Origin: Isoetes taiwanensis
Lineage: Eukaryota; Streptophyta; Lycopodiopsida; Isoetales; Isoetaceae
Length of the DNA stretch: 64,000 nt
Assembly: GCA_021234155.1 (NCBI GenBank)
Contig: JAJEKV010000005.1
Location: 18,582,089 to 18,646,088 of the forward strand
Reading direction: 5' to 3'
In this document: piece after piece, positions 37,361 through 50,004 of the stretch
How positions within the stretch are numbered: the stretch's first letter is position 1
Layout: each line of letters starts with the position of its first letter
Translations under genes and position numbers: made by a program
Notes under the pieces: model-generated
The model's database searches: none
What the model was told of the DNA's origin: nothing
What the model saw: the letters and a program-made list of their open reading frames with translations, nothing else

Positions 37361-40300
37361 TTATTTTGCCAATCGATGGCGTGACTGGGGGAGCCCAGTC
37401 TTTCTGGTGATGTCTTTTGTAGTGGGTTCAAATCCCTTTGGCTATTCCGTTATTTCCTTGTTTTATAGAACCTGCTTGTTTTGCAGGGTATGTTTATCCC
37501 ATTCTTTCTATTCATAGTGTTGCTCTTCTGTCTATTGGAAGATTCATCCAATCCCAAGGAGCGAGCAGATGCATAACATGGATGTGTGCTTTTGGATGGC
37601 CATTTCCATGCCCCATGCATTTCTGACTCCAAAAACAGTACTTGCAATGTCTCATTTGTAGGTAGATCTAAAAATTTCTGACCCATTTCAAATTGAAAAT
37701 GATCATCTCCCTCTTCTGCGATTCATTCAGCTTGTATCATACTCCATGCCTCATAAGGTATTTTTAGGGAGGGCCTGGAAATTTCACAGTTAATGACACA
37801 CAGGTTACGCCATTTAATTCTTGATGTTCGATAGGCTGAACAACTTTTGAGGAACACTTCGATAAGCATTCTTCATGGATGCATCTTGAACACTGGGCTA
37901 AACTTGCGGATTTATCATATCATGAAGCTTGAGTGGCTGCGAGAATGTAGCATGCAACAAATTTTTTTGTTTGTTTGTTTATTTGTTTGTATTCAATATC
38001 TCTCTACAACAAATTTGACAAACATCACGTCAACTCTCATATATATTCATATGAATATCTTGCGCACTACATGGACCACTATCATATTGGGTTCGCGAAC
38101 ACACACTATGATTTAGACTAGGTACTATGAAGTAACTCACACAAACATATTCCCACACACATCTTCCATCTCTATTCAAGAGAAATCCAATGTTTTTTAC
38201 TATTGTACACTTCAATAGCGATCGTATTGACTATGCGTTTGAATTTGCAATTTTTGATAAAACCCTAAACTATCACAAGCACCAACCAAGTGCATTCCCA
38301 TTCCACACTATGCATTCCATTATTCGTATCCCATGGCTAATGCTTAACATCCCTAAACTCTAAACCATTCACAACTTGACACTCCATTGCATCTAGATAT
38401 ATGATTATAATTTATTCTACCTATAAACTCCATTACATTTGCCCACTTTACATATCCGTTCCACGTCCACAACTAATATATCCATTCCACATATCTACGA
38501 CTAATGGTCAGGCTCACGTTTCTAGTATCTCATAAATCCTCATACCCTTTTCTACACTATTCATGTGAATTTAAGTTGTCTTAGTATATCTTTTAAAACA
38601 ATGCTCTATAAAGCTCCAAAAGCATAATAAAACTATATCTCATGAATGTGACTACCTTTTCCATTTTACATAGTGAATTCAAGCTTAAAATTACCCAAGC
38701 CTTTTGCTAGTCCCTTTTTCTGGGGGGTCAAGGATACATGTTGCATTTGCTCAAGATAAAAACACACAAGCATATCTTGTTGAACAAGACCAACTAAGGC
38801 CAATATTGCAAGATAACCAACAAGGCCAATATTGCAAGATAACAGAAAGTGACAACTTATATCCACTACAACCTATAGATGGTGTGAATTGACATGCAAC
38901 TAACTTCAAATTAGCATTGAGCAACATACAATGATGTCAACTTTGATATGAAAATTTTTGCATTAAAACAACTCTCGTGTTTCAAACCTATTATCTTAGA
39001 AGCCACATCATGGTACAAGTGTGTGCTTTATGATCCGAGATGATAGTAATCACGACAGAGCATTGTTTGCAACAATTGTACTCGGTCACATTTTGTTGAG
39101 GTGATTGTTAAGAATGCCACAATACTAGAGCTTTTAAATCAAGTGCAATACTAGAGCTTTCAAGTCAAGTTCTATTGGCAGGTTGACTCAATACTTTTTA
39201 TTTATTCTCTTCTGTAGTTATAGGATATAAGTTCCGAGATCGAGCATGGAGAACCATGTACAAAGCTGACAAGTAGAATATATTCTAGTATGGTGGCATA
39301 TCAAAATATGGGATGTCCTCGCATCCTATTTGTAACCAAAGTGTCATCAGACCATCATGTGGAGAAGATGATTCTCTTAGACCATCATGTGGAGAAGATG
39401 ATTCTATTACACCACATAGGAGGTACGCACTTCCTTGATTTTCTTAATCTGTTACCAAAGGTAAAAGACCTTTAGTTCCCTGGTGAAATACAAGAGTTCT
39501 ACAACCTATAATTGAGTACAATCAGCAAGTATGAAAAGCTGAAGTCTGAAATCATTATACTTGGCATTTTGAAAGTGCATATTAGGATTCCATAAACATA
39601 AAATTTACTATGAAGAAGTGACAAAGATTCATTATGTATGCTGTTCGTGAAAGTTAGATTAAACAGCTGCAGCAAGGCACCTAAAAAAAGAGATTGGAGA
39701 ATTGAACCCCATGCCCCAGAAGACATTTTTTCCTCAGTCTAGGAAGTAAATAAATTTCCCTTCAAAAAGTGGCTTGTTTAAAATAAAACTTTCAAGTTCT
39801 AGATCGACCTATACAAGCATTAAAGTCTCCAACAAGACTCTTGTATGATTTCATGAAATGATTTGACACCCCAAACTTTAAATATCAAACTGTAATGCCC
39901 AGGTTATTATGAGAGATCAAACAGAATACTTGACGAAGAATTCTAGAAAGTAAGGAGGTTCTTATTTGCCACAGTTGGCAGTTAGAGACACAGAAAGTAT
40001 GCAATCTTATTTCTGGATAATCCTTGAGCTGGAAACACAGCCACTAAACCGATAGCACAGCCTAATATCATTCATGATCTTAATTGAATGAAACCAACCT
40101 GACTTCCATAAGCAGCAAGCAACTTGCCTTCCTGAAGATGATCGTTAATTGCTGAATCCTTTTTTTATTTGTTTATCATAGAACTCCCAACTAATTCATA
40201 AGAATTGTTTCTTATCTGCCCAGAATTCATCAAACATATGATCTAAGGTGCATTTTTCTTGTGGCACTCAGAACACCCCAAGAATTCAGCACAACACACC

Positions 40301-42950
40301 AAATCAGGCTCTATTGGTATTTTATTAAAAAGTTCTCAACTTCATCTATTTGCCATGCTCTGCTTAAAAGCGAAAGCATGCATCTGCAATGATGTGCTAG
40401 TGGTCTAAAGAGATAATCTTGTCACATAGAATCAAAACAATGATAACCTTAATCAATTAAACCCGTACAACAATGAATTCTTACTTCTTACTCTTAAGTT
40501 TTCGTAAACTTTTAGCAATAGCAGGTCGCTCCATGCTCAAGTTCTGCAGAAAAAGCAATATGCATCGTCATAACTCCCAATAAGACAAGCTAAAGTTAAA
40601 TGTAAATAATCTTTAGACATCTCCCTCAAAAAGCATTAATGTTCTCATTGCATTGTTGGACCGTATGGCTGAGAGGCCGTTTCTCTCGACCATTTTTTGT
40701 ACTATTGAGTAGCAGCTTATCCTCTCTGCCCACTAGAAACCAGCATCTCAGTCTCATCTACATCTGTACCATTGCTCGTAGTAAACAGTGTGTGCAAGCA
40801 TATCACCATATTTGGGACTGTATGTAGTTGTACTATGCACTTGTACTGGGCCCTCAACTTTTGTTGTTGTTTTCATCATACATCATGGTTATTTAAAAGC
40901 AGGATGTGGTTCCTTTTCTTACTAGAATTTCAATTTAAGTCATGTATTGGTTTCAATGGCCAGTTTTACCAAGTAAGAACAACCATGGGCTAAACTATGT
41001 AATGACAGGAAAACACAAGAGGTTCGAACCAGCAATTGTACTAAAATTCTCTGGAAATTTTTTGAGTAGCTTCTGCTTGACAGGTTCGTACACACCCGAT
41101 TAGTTAGTCAAGTTCAATTGCCTCCAGGCATAGGATATAAGGCCCCTCTGAACCCCCGATAGAATAGCACTCCCCTGTGCCATCTATGATCCTTTACTTC
41201 CTATGAAGTTCTGAACGGCATAAATAACTTCACTTAGGGTCCTCCTTCTCTGTGCCTCGTTCCCTTGCGTCCACGCTTAAACATTCGAGCAAAATATGAT
41301 GCATTCACAAACCTGCTTGTCATAAGCACCAAAAATTCATGCGGATGTGGATGTTCTTAGCAGTTCTAACAATTGTTTGCTTTGTTTCATAAGTTGTCTA
41401 AAATATTATGATTCTTCATACAGTCATGCCTTTGATACACAATAAGAGTTTTTTATGGAAATTTATAACCTGTAAATAAACAAGAAAGCACTTACGGTAG
41501 AACTCCAGCAAGGTTTCCATTTGAACCAGAATAAAGACCCTTAAGAGATAATCCTTCCACCCGATTGATCTGCCTGCAAAAACCTACATATGTGTTACAC
41601 GATATCGTCTATAACCTAATAATAAATCCTCAAACAAGTATCTTAAAAATAGAAGTTACAATAAGAAAGAACTAGACAGTTAGGCATTACCCACCAAACA
41701 AAATACGAAGAAGGTTAGCGGACAAGACTGCAGCAGGTTACGGCAGGCTGAGGGTCCACTACAGACTTTCTTAAAGTTGGAAGCAACGAGACTTTCTTGA
41801 AAGGACACAAGCAACTAATTTTCAACATAATTCAGCTAAATCACGCTAAGCCTAAACCGAGAAAATAATTGCAAACAAACAAATTAAATAACGCCAAATG
41901 GATAGTTAACTGTTCCAAAGAGGAATTGTCAATTCTATTGCATCCATACTCCTTGGGAAGCTTAGTTAACAGTTTAAAGGATCCCTATGCAGAGGTATCC
42001 TGTTATATTGAGCACATGCACAGCCCTAAACATGACAAATATATTCTGATGCAATTGCCTGGAATTGGGAAGCTGCCAAACTATAATACTCCATCTAGAC
42101 ACTAGTTTAGAGGATGCCTATGTCTAGCCACTAGTTTAGAGGATGCCCATGCAAAGGTACCCTATTATACTGAGTATAATCACAGACCCTATAATCCAAG
42201 AAAAGATAGGAGGCTTACAAAGCAATATGCAGAGTCATAACCTCAAAAACGAACCAAGAATTGACCTTGTGCCAGCACATATACGTTCTTTACCAGTTTG
42301 CAACATTATGTGCTGATAATAATTGATTAAGATAAACCTAGGAAGGAAATGGCAGGCTGAAGGAACGATGAGTGGCTACATTAGAGATACAGAATGCTGC
42401 ATTTTCATATAGAATTTTTGGTTCTGCAACACATCAGCAGCAAGGTATGTAGATCAACATGTGGATTGACTACTATTATTGTCCTACATATAGCAAAGCG
42501 GGACGTTTTGGTCTTTCAAATTCCAATAATTAATGTAAAGGAGTCATAGCCGTATGCTGATGCATTGAGTTCAAATCGCCCCTTCTTATTTGATGCATTG
42601 AAGGCAGCCAGCAACTTAAGAGACATACAGACTGGCATACCTTTGTGTTGACGAATTAAAAGCCATAGACTGTATAATTGCCATATAAAGGCTAGCACCA
42701 GAGAAATTATCACTCAGGCCCTGTTCATCAGATAAAATTTTTAATCATGTCATATGAGAGGCTTTTACTAAAGAATGCATTCCACATGCCTTTGCAGCTA
42801 GAACTGACCCCACCACATCTAAACATCAACTTGCACAGATTACAGAGCAAACTCTGGCAAATAGACATGTTGGTCCATACCAACGTGAGAACCCGAAATG
42901 CAAATGGCATGGCATAGTAACTCACGTCTCAAATGCCAGGACGTCATTAT
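37361..42950. other. 5.6 kb without a recognisable gene
   Basis: No frame here has a recognisable domain. Small tandem duplications are visible: a CCAATATTGCAAGATAAC phrase twice at 38,800-38,842, an AATACTAGAGCTTT phrase twice at 39,121-39,160, and a GACCATCATGTGGAGAAGAT phrase twice at 39,350-39,405. Short frames are at chance level. Host introns or very old transposon remains are possible. Confidence 0.4.
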
Positions 42951-42952
42951 TC

Positions 42953-43400
42953 TGTGATGAAAGGAACTATGATCTTGAATATGATCCTAATTAAGGCTGG
43001 GTAAAGCTACGATAAATAGGAGCTATAAAAACCCTAATTTACCTTTGTGGAGCATCTTCTGACCTAACCATAGACGACGATCCATACCTTCCTGAGCATC
43101 TTCTGATCTAGCCTAGGCGACGGTCCAAAACGGTCATTGAATTTTGAAAACAGTCTATTCTAGATCGTGATCAAATGGCTTAAGCCACATCCAACTCAAA
43201 CTATCCTGTGATGCCGGGAACTATGATCTTGAATATAATCTTAATTAAGGCTGAAATAGAGTTACGATAAATAGAGCAAACAAAACCCTGATTTATTTTT
43301 GCGGAGCATCATAAGGCGTCGATCCATACCTTTGTGGAGAATCCTCTGCTCTAACCTAGGCAAACGTCCAGAACGGCCATCGAATTTTGAAGGACCGCTT
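42953..43400 (+). repeat. Tandem duplication, about 256 bp period
   Basis: Sequence from GGAACTATGATCTTGAATAT through AACCCTAATTTACC, a GCATCTTCTGACCTAACC-type phrase and the CCAAAACGGTCATTGAATTT end appears twice (starts near 42,962 and 43,218). The copies are diverged. No coding function seen. Confidence 0.65.
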
Positions 43401-44550
43401 AAGCCATAACCACTCAGATTTTTTGACACGTGGATAGGCTAGCCTTCGAGATAGAGGCCACTTGGCTGTTGCGCTAAAAATTAGAGTCCATTATGGAGCC
43501 TGGTGTTTAGAATTCGTTATATTTGCTATCTTTATATTTGCTATCTTTATGGCGTCACGTTCAAGTTTTATTTCCAACCATTGATCTGGCGGATATTCTC
43601 GGTATTGTGCCAGATCAATGGCCCTTAAAATTTTGAGAGAAAAAATGCATGCCAATGTCAATGGTGTAAACCGAACACATGGTTGAAGCAAAAATAAAAG
43701 AGAAGCAAAATAGAAAACAACCAATGGTGCCAATGAATTTTGCTGCACCCAATCCTGCCATAGTATAAACCAGCATAGCCTTCTGCCATAGCGTCTGCCC
43801 TGTTCAAAGCTGCCATAGCTTGAACACACTAGCCCACCGAATCCCTGCATTGACCCACGACACAATGGCCTCACCACAAGCCGCAGGATCAACAAGAAAT
43901 CTGTTGGTCTTCCGGATCTGCGAAAAGAACGAAAACCTACAGGGGAATTTCAACCACAAATGGCCAGAACTTTCATGCCCAATCGGAATTTCATGGCTCA
44001 TAGTTTTTGCACTACCCTAGTTATCAATTCCCCAGCGATAAATTCCTGGTCCTAGATCAGCTAAGATGTATCCACCCCAGGGGGCTGAAACAGACCCACA
44101 AATTAAATCTTCTGTAGAACTAGCAGCAGCAGCCCCTTTGGCAAGAATTAAGCCGATTGAGGCAGAGCCCATTAGTTGGGTATCCGGGGTGCAACAGACC
44201 GGCCATCTCTGGCCCAGGCACGCGGGGGTGCGTTGGCCTCCCTCTCGCAGACGGCACCTTCTGGACGCATATCACGGCGCCTTCTGGACGCATATCACAG
44301 GGCATGACAAAAATTGGCTCGTGCCTTCCAAATTTGGTTGGCGCTCCTTATAATCTGCAATTGAGCCTTTGCAAAAACATCCATGAAAAAAGGGAGTTGC
44401 AAAGCACCCAAAATAGCAATAACCATTCAAGCTCCTCCCACATGGCAAATTATACCATTTCTTTATGCAATACGATACTGAAATCATAGTCTTAACCACT
44501 GCCAGAAAACCCTCCCCCAAACCGAAACGAATTAGGCAAAGTATATTAAA
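43401..44550. other. No supported gene
   Basis: A moderately long frame at 44,066-44,353 (+) is A- and P-rich at its start but has no recognised domain. An exact tandem 21-base repeat (TTCTGGACGCATATCACGGC type) sits at about 44,260-44,300. I see nothing that decides whether this is a host exon. Confidence 0.3.
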
Positions 44551-45590
44551 GTTCGTTATAGAGCCTGGTGTTTAGGTAATCGGCGAATTCTTCGTTTTGG
44601 AGCCTGGTGTCCTATTGTTTAAATTCGGTTTTTTCGGGGTTCCAAAAACTTTTTGGATTTTATTTTAAAGTTAGTTTTCTATGGTTTTGAATGTTTTAGC
44701 TGTCGGCAAAAAGTTCCGGTGCACCAAAAATTGGGAATGTGGGTTTTCCTATCATTTCGAAATTTGCCCATTTCTAAAAATGGAAAATTCGATTTAGGGC
44801 GAGGATGCGCGATGCATCGATGCATTGGCATGCATAACGTGGCCTGTTTTTGGGTCAAATTGATATCCGGGATAGATTTTCAAGCTATTCCGAATAGGTA
44901 TTGGCATCAGCATGCTGCAACTAGATACGTTTTTGGCGAAATCTAATGCTGGATGTGCCGGGTTGCATCTGAGAGGACGTAGTTGAGAACATAACAAAAA
45001 TGTCCTATGTAAAATTATAAGAGGTCCATGTAAAGTCTTGAGCCTATGAACAGAGTTGGATGAAAAGATTTACCAGCATATAACGAGCGCCGGAGTCAAT
45101 GTTGCCTGCAATTTGGACTGCCGGAGGGAAAGTTATGGCAGAGGGGGTGAGCTGACAGCCATCGATTACTTGGGTATTGCCGTAATAATCACATGTCTAT
45201 GCCGGGAGCAAACATATCAAGCACATCTGGTATGACTGTTTACACATGCAGACGCAGGATTTAGAGGCATATAGTTGTTAAACTTATGGATGCATTTAGA
45301 TGTGTGATGAATGTCAGAATTTCTAAGTCTGCCATGGCTTGAAATGCTCCAAAACCCTTTTGGTTAATAGATGTAAGCATTCATTAGATGTATCTAGAGA
45401 CTGTGCTTAGCGACTGCAAAGGACTCAAAGGTCTTCTTACATTCAATCTTGGCAATAATCTGTTTTGTAGTGTTCTTGGAAATAAGGCTCCTTCGCTTTG
45501 CCTGGTGTTTAGATAATTGACGAATTCTCTTCTTTAGCTAGTGACTTTGCAAATGGATACGTTGGAATTTTCGAGCTCTAATAAGCATGA
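44545..45590 (+). repeat. Dispersed repeat with GAGCCTGGTGTTTAG phrases, left set
   Basis: GTTCGTTATAGAGCCTGGTG and TAGGTAATCGGCGAATTC at 44,550-44,600, and TGCCTGGTGTTTAGATAATT with a following TTTGCAAATGGATACGTTGG block at 45,498-45,580, together correspond to one contiguous block at 58,508-58,660. A further partial copy is at 43,481-43,510. About 0.9 kb of unrelated sequence splits the left set. Confidence 0.65.
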
Positions 45591-45861
45591 TTTCATTAAT
45601 TGGATAAAATAACGCAATTTTGAGAATTTTAAGCACACCTAATTTGCTCAAGCACCAGTAGTTTCACCTACTTCTCGAGTCCAAGATACATGAGGTCAAA
45701 TGAGACACATATCCATACAAATTATGCGTTATACTCGTACGTGTACATGATACTTGGACAAGCTCAATAATGGCGCTACAATCTACACCAATAATTCACA
45801 TCAATAATTTTACTTCACTATAAAAGCAGCTCCATTCGGTGGTAGAGGGCATTCATCTCCC

Positions 45862-46098
45862 ATGGCTTCCTTGCCTCCTCGTCCTGAGCACATCCGATCC
45901 ATCAAGTGCTACATGAGCTATAATGATCTGTGTGAATGCGTGATAAATGGTGTCAATCTTGATCCATGGCTGCAGTCCAAAGCAGATGGTCCTGGTTACA
46001 GGAAGCTCACTCGTGTTGTGATCCACCTTTATTGGCTTCCTGATCAGGAGATCTATGAGCTGAATGGCATCACCTCAGCAGGTGTTGATGATGATTGA
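45862..46098 (+). CDS. Small protein of unknown family, tandem copy 1
   Basis: 78 residues. No signal peptide, membrane segment or known domain is recognised. Conserved with its neighbour: IK(C).MSYNDL in the N-terminal third, LDPWLQSKA in the middle, then LTRVVIHLYWLPDQEIYELN and GIT.A.VDD at the acidic end. TATAAAAG lies at 45,819-45,826, 43 bases before the ATG, so the leader should be very short. The shared sequence between TATA and ATG (AGCTCCATTCGG, CATTCATCTCCCATGG) is conserved between copies. Differences between the two proteins are concentrated in the N-terminus, while the C-terminal two-thirds is held, which suggests both were selected. The copies lie just beyond the 3' end of the E2 transposase-like gene, so they may be E2 cargo or host genes. 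Confidence 0.65.
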   Translation: MASLPPRPEHIRSIKCYMSYNDLCECVINGVNLDPWLQSKADGPGYRKLTRVVIHLYWLPDQEIYELNGITSAGVDDD

Positions 46099-46497
46099 AT
46101 CGTTGAAGACTTGTGTACCTGTTAAGGATATAATAATGATATATGAGCACTTCTAAAGTATGTAAGGATGTAATAAGCATCACCAATATTATTTGATGTA
46201 TCGAACCTGAGTAATTTGTAAGGGTGTGCTCTTCGACTTCCACTTTATCTGCAAGCAGTCCCTAATTTCAATCACACCTAAATTACTCAAGCACAAATAC
46301 TTTTACCTTAGTAAAATCCACAAAGCATGTTTTCACTTGACACACATATCCATACAAAATATGCATTATACTTGTACGTGTACATGACTGTTATACACGC
46401 TCAATAATGGCGCTACAATCTACCCCAATAATCACATCAATAATTTTACTTCACTATAAAAGTAGCTCCATTCGGGGCTAGAGGTCATTCATCTCCC

Positions 46498-46740
46498 ATG
46501 GATTATTCGCCTTCTTCTTCTCACCATATCGAGGCGATCAAGTGCTCAATGAGCTACAATGATCTCGTCGGTTGCCAAGATAGGGGTATTCTTCTTGATC
46601 CCTACCTGCGATCCAAAGCTATGGGTGCTGAGATTCGTTGCCCTGGGCTAATTCGTGTTATGATCCACCTCATCTGGCTTCCTGAGCGCAATATCTATGA
46701 GATATCAGGGATCACTCCTGCAGCTGTTGATGATGAATGA
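46498..46740 (+). CDS. Small protein of unknown family, tandem copy 2
   Basis: 80 residues, a diverged paralogue of the preceding gene: IKCSMSYNDLVGC, GILLDPYLRSKAMG, LIRVMIHLIWLPERNIYEIS, GITPAAVDDE. TATAAAAG at 46,455-46,462 is again 43 bases before the ATG, exactly the spacing of copy 1. The stop TGA is followed by AATCA in both copies. Function unknown. The pattern (hydrophobic beta-strand-like LIRVMIHLIWLP flanked by charged turns) suggests a compact folded protein rather than a secreted peptide. It ends 139 bp before the convergent E2 minus-strand gene. Confidence 0.65.
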   Translation: MDYSPSSSHHIEAIKCSMSYNDLVGCQDRGILLDPYLRSKAMGAEIRCPGLIRVMIHLIWLPERNIYEISGITPAAVDDE

Positions 46741-46878
46741 ATCACCTGTTCATCATTGTATAGTGTAAGAGCTCTTGTGTTAAGATGAAAAATGCAGAGC
46801 GTAATGAATAATAACTAGTCTATTGTACCTTGCATGTTATATATGATATAGTAATTACGTAAAAGAGCTTTGCATACC

Positions 46879-49800
46879 TCAAGAGTTCTCATCATCGTCG
46901 TTAGCTTCTTTAGCCACTAATTCTTGCAACTGAGCCCCCACACTGTTGGGGATCACCATTAACAACGGCCTGGTCTCTACCGCCCAACCGTAGTCTATTG
47001 TTTTCAAATGTTGGTAGCGTGGCGGGTCATTAGGATTGGGTCTCCACTTCTTGCTCCAGCAATCCCTATATTGCATTGCATATGGGGTTCCCTTTCTGGC
47101 AACAGGCTCAAACCAAGAGACAAACACCTCTTCGTAATGAGGGAGATTAGGGTCCTCTATTGGGTCCTCTTTGGCAAAAGCCATCTACGTCGGGCAGTTA
47201 TCATGTGGCCTGATTAGCAAGAGCATTCCCTTCTTGACATCTTGGTAGGGGTCGAATATTTCAACTGGGTTCTTTGGTCTAGCCGAGAAAGGCCCTACGT
47301 AGTGAGATGCTACAATCTGCTCATCCACCAACATGTTTTCAGGTTCTTCCAATGCATTTTGCCTGGTCTTGGGCCAGAAATCCTGAATGACTGCTCTACC
47401 GGGCTAAACGTCCCCAAGCACTCGCAACAAGGTGGACCAATAGTCAATTACTTCATTCATATATATGTGTTGGACCATGAGTGATCGCCAGCTCTAGAAA
47501 TAGATGCCCAATGCATCATGTACTTGGCAATAGAAGATCTCAATGCACCTATATCTTTCAAGCTCGCATATGGCTGCACGACCTTAGGTGACCCTGTCGG
47601 AATGGTAGGTAAACCCTGGGCATCCTCCTTCCACATCCTGATTCCCTTTTCAGGGAGCCACTCCCTATGCCCTAGCCTCATCTTGTAGAACATTAGTGGC
47701 CATCCATCCTTCATGCAGAACTTGAAGAGTAGAGGTTCCAAATGACCACATAAACGGTCCTTCTTATCAGGGATAAAACCTTTCACGAATTCCTTCCAAT
47801 CAGGAACCTCAGTCACAAGGTAAGGTGAAGGAGACTTGGAACTACACTGCCTGAAGAGTTGCATAAGCTCTGGAATAGTCAATGCATCTGATCTTCTCAT
47901 TAGAGTGGAGTAGTTTCCAAAGAGGGCATCTATGTCATCGTGGGTGTGTCCAACCATCATGAATCCTAGCTGCACTTGATCGAAGACTCCTAACCAAACC
48001 AAGTATGACAAGTAGGAGAAAAGATACTTGTTCTTGTTTTGACCTGAGCAATTGTCTAGCTGCAAGTAAAGCCGTATAGGCAACTTCTTCGGTACCATAG
48101 GGCCCTTGAGAGGAGGCAGAAAATCATTTCTAGTGCCATTTACCATTTTTGTCCTCAGGGCATCCGTGTTTAAAATTGCTCCACCCCAGCAGCTTTCAGG
48201 ATGATCTGTATGTCTCAAATGGCCCCAATTGTCCTCAGATTGATTCTCCGTTGTTTTCAAGGTATGATTCAAAGATCCCACATGAAAATTCGAATCATCA
48301 GGCTAGAGGTCCAGTGAGAAGTGGCCCAAGGCACCTACACCATGGCCGTGCATGAGAGCACATGTAACACTCACCTTCAATCGTTCACCCCTCCATACAG
48401 ACTTTGCTAGCTTTTCTAGACGAGGAACCATGGTCTTATTCTGATCCATCTTATCATGTATAATGGTTAAAGCATGTTCAGGAGATCGATGAGACAAAGC
48501 TCTCCATGACTAGTAGAGACTCCTGCATGAAAGTTGGGCTGTCATGTGAGACTTCCTTTCTATGGCAAGCTCCCTTCTTTCATTTGGATCTCTAGTCTTG
48601 GCAAGCTTCTCCTTTATCACAATACAGGTATTTCACTTAGAAAATGCTATCATTTTAGCGATTGCTACCTCTGAGTGGTTCTCCTTCCATGCTGATAAGA
48701 AGGACGAGGGAGAAACATGTTTTCCTGTCATCTCGTGCACGGTAATATCTACCTCTTGATGTATGTCCTTTTTAGTCAAGATGGAAGGTAATCTCTTCAC
48801 ATTCTCTCTAGTGCCTCCACTCGTAACCTTTGAGCGGTGTGGCATAGTCTCAGCATTTTCATCTATATACATAGATAGCACAGCAGTTCCGGCCAGTGTA
48901 TGAGATATTGTCTTTTTAGATCCGGAGTTTCCATGCTCCGCAATCATGTGGCCACTCAAAAATAGCTTCCTCCATTTGTAAAATATAGAAACGGGTATAC
49001 CATAAGCACTATGTCATGCCTTTACGCAGACTTAGGTGTTGTTCAGCATTAGCTTTGTGACAGTTCCATTCTCTGAGCAAAGATCTAGCATATTGTACGC
49101 AAAAGTCGTGCGTTCTGAGCTTTTCATGTTCCAGTAAAAGGTCCTCATGCAGGCTATCTCTTTAAATGTGAAATTAGCACAACATCTCTTCAAGCAAAGG
49201 CGAGGACACGAACTCCAAGATAGCTCGGGGTTGTGGTTTTTCCTTTCACATTTGTTTAGGGCGGAACGTGGTCTGGCCCGCCTGTTAACCATGTGGTATT
49301 GTCTTTTTTTTTGTATTCCAACCTCCGGCCTGATGGCATAAGGTTCTTTCTCGACCTCTGTCTCCTTCACGTCCGACACTAGACTTGAAACATGAATACT
49401 GTCTACTAGAACCAATGTTATTGGCCATCTCACCAAATCATGCACCTCGACATTTACGCACAAGCCCGACAACAAGATAGAAATATTTTCGGGCATGGGG
49501 AACAGGTTCATAATAGAAACCCCTATCCATTCTTCACCCAGCTTCATGTCAGACACAACATGGTTTGGATCTGCGAAGACGATGACACCTGAAGCATAAG
49601 GCATATTGCAGCACTCATGCAGTAACGCGCATGTCATCTCCACTAGTTGATCTCTAGAAATCCCATGCACTTCACTTGCTTTTATTGTTTTACAGACTGC
49701 CGTTTTCTCGACACCGCCAATTTATCCGTTTAATCTGACCAGGTGGCGTGCAGTATTCGGGTGCTGCATGGAGTTCATTCTTAATGTCGCTTTTGCACCA

Positions 49801-50004
49801 AAGAACAAAGCTACCGATAGCTTCACCTAGCTTGTCCAATTCCGGTTCGGGAAACGGAAGTGGTATCTGGGCATCAAACACAACTACAACAGAAACTACT
49901 ATCAAATCCTCTGGCACAGGAACGTTGTGGTGGTGCATGAAGTTGTGCACTCTGCCTTCAGCCACTTTCTTCCCCAACAGGTAGAATGACTGTAAAGCTT
50001 CCAT
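46879..50004 (-). pseudogene. DUF7869/DUF8039 transposase-like protein (E2), decayed
   Basis: Minus-strand pieces in order. 50,004-49,690 (HHHNVPVPEDLIVVSVVVVF, LGEAIGSFVLWCKSDI) matches the DUF8039-type domain of plant transposon proteins. 49,670-49,032 ends CPRLCLKRCCANFTFKEIAC with FYWNMKSSERTTF. 48,959-48,633 has EMTGKHVSPSSFLSAWKENH. 48,500-48,300 has IIHDKMDQNKTMVPRLEKLA and LMHGHGVGALGHFSLDL. 48,281-47,457 has LYLQLDNCSGQNKNKYLFSY and QLGFMMVGHTHDDIDALFGN, the DUF7869 core that resembles an RNase-H-like fold. The C-terminal part (47,400-46,879) includes FDPYQDVKKGMLLLIRPHDN and EEVFVSWFEPVA. In-frame stops: TAG complement at 48,510, 47,404 and 47,185, plus a TGA after FSK; one frame change near 47,460. 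Divergent from the ParB-like gene at 51,672. Domain calls are from memory of family patterns. Confidence 0.72.

Larger units (their letters stand above)
45610..46860 (+). repeat. Tandem duplication carrying the two small genes
   Basis: Two units of about 640 bp (45,610-46,240 and 46,250-46,860) share upstream sequence (ATATCCATACAAATTATGCG-type phrase, CGTACGTGTACATGA, CTCAATAATGGCGCTACAAT), the TATA box and the coding frame. They are clearly diverged, so the duplication is not recent. Confidence 0.85.

Noticed and set aside
41010-41040. GGTTCGAACC, resembling a tRNA T-arm loop
   Set aside because: No acceptor stem, D-arm or anticodon arm can be fitted around it.
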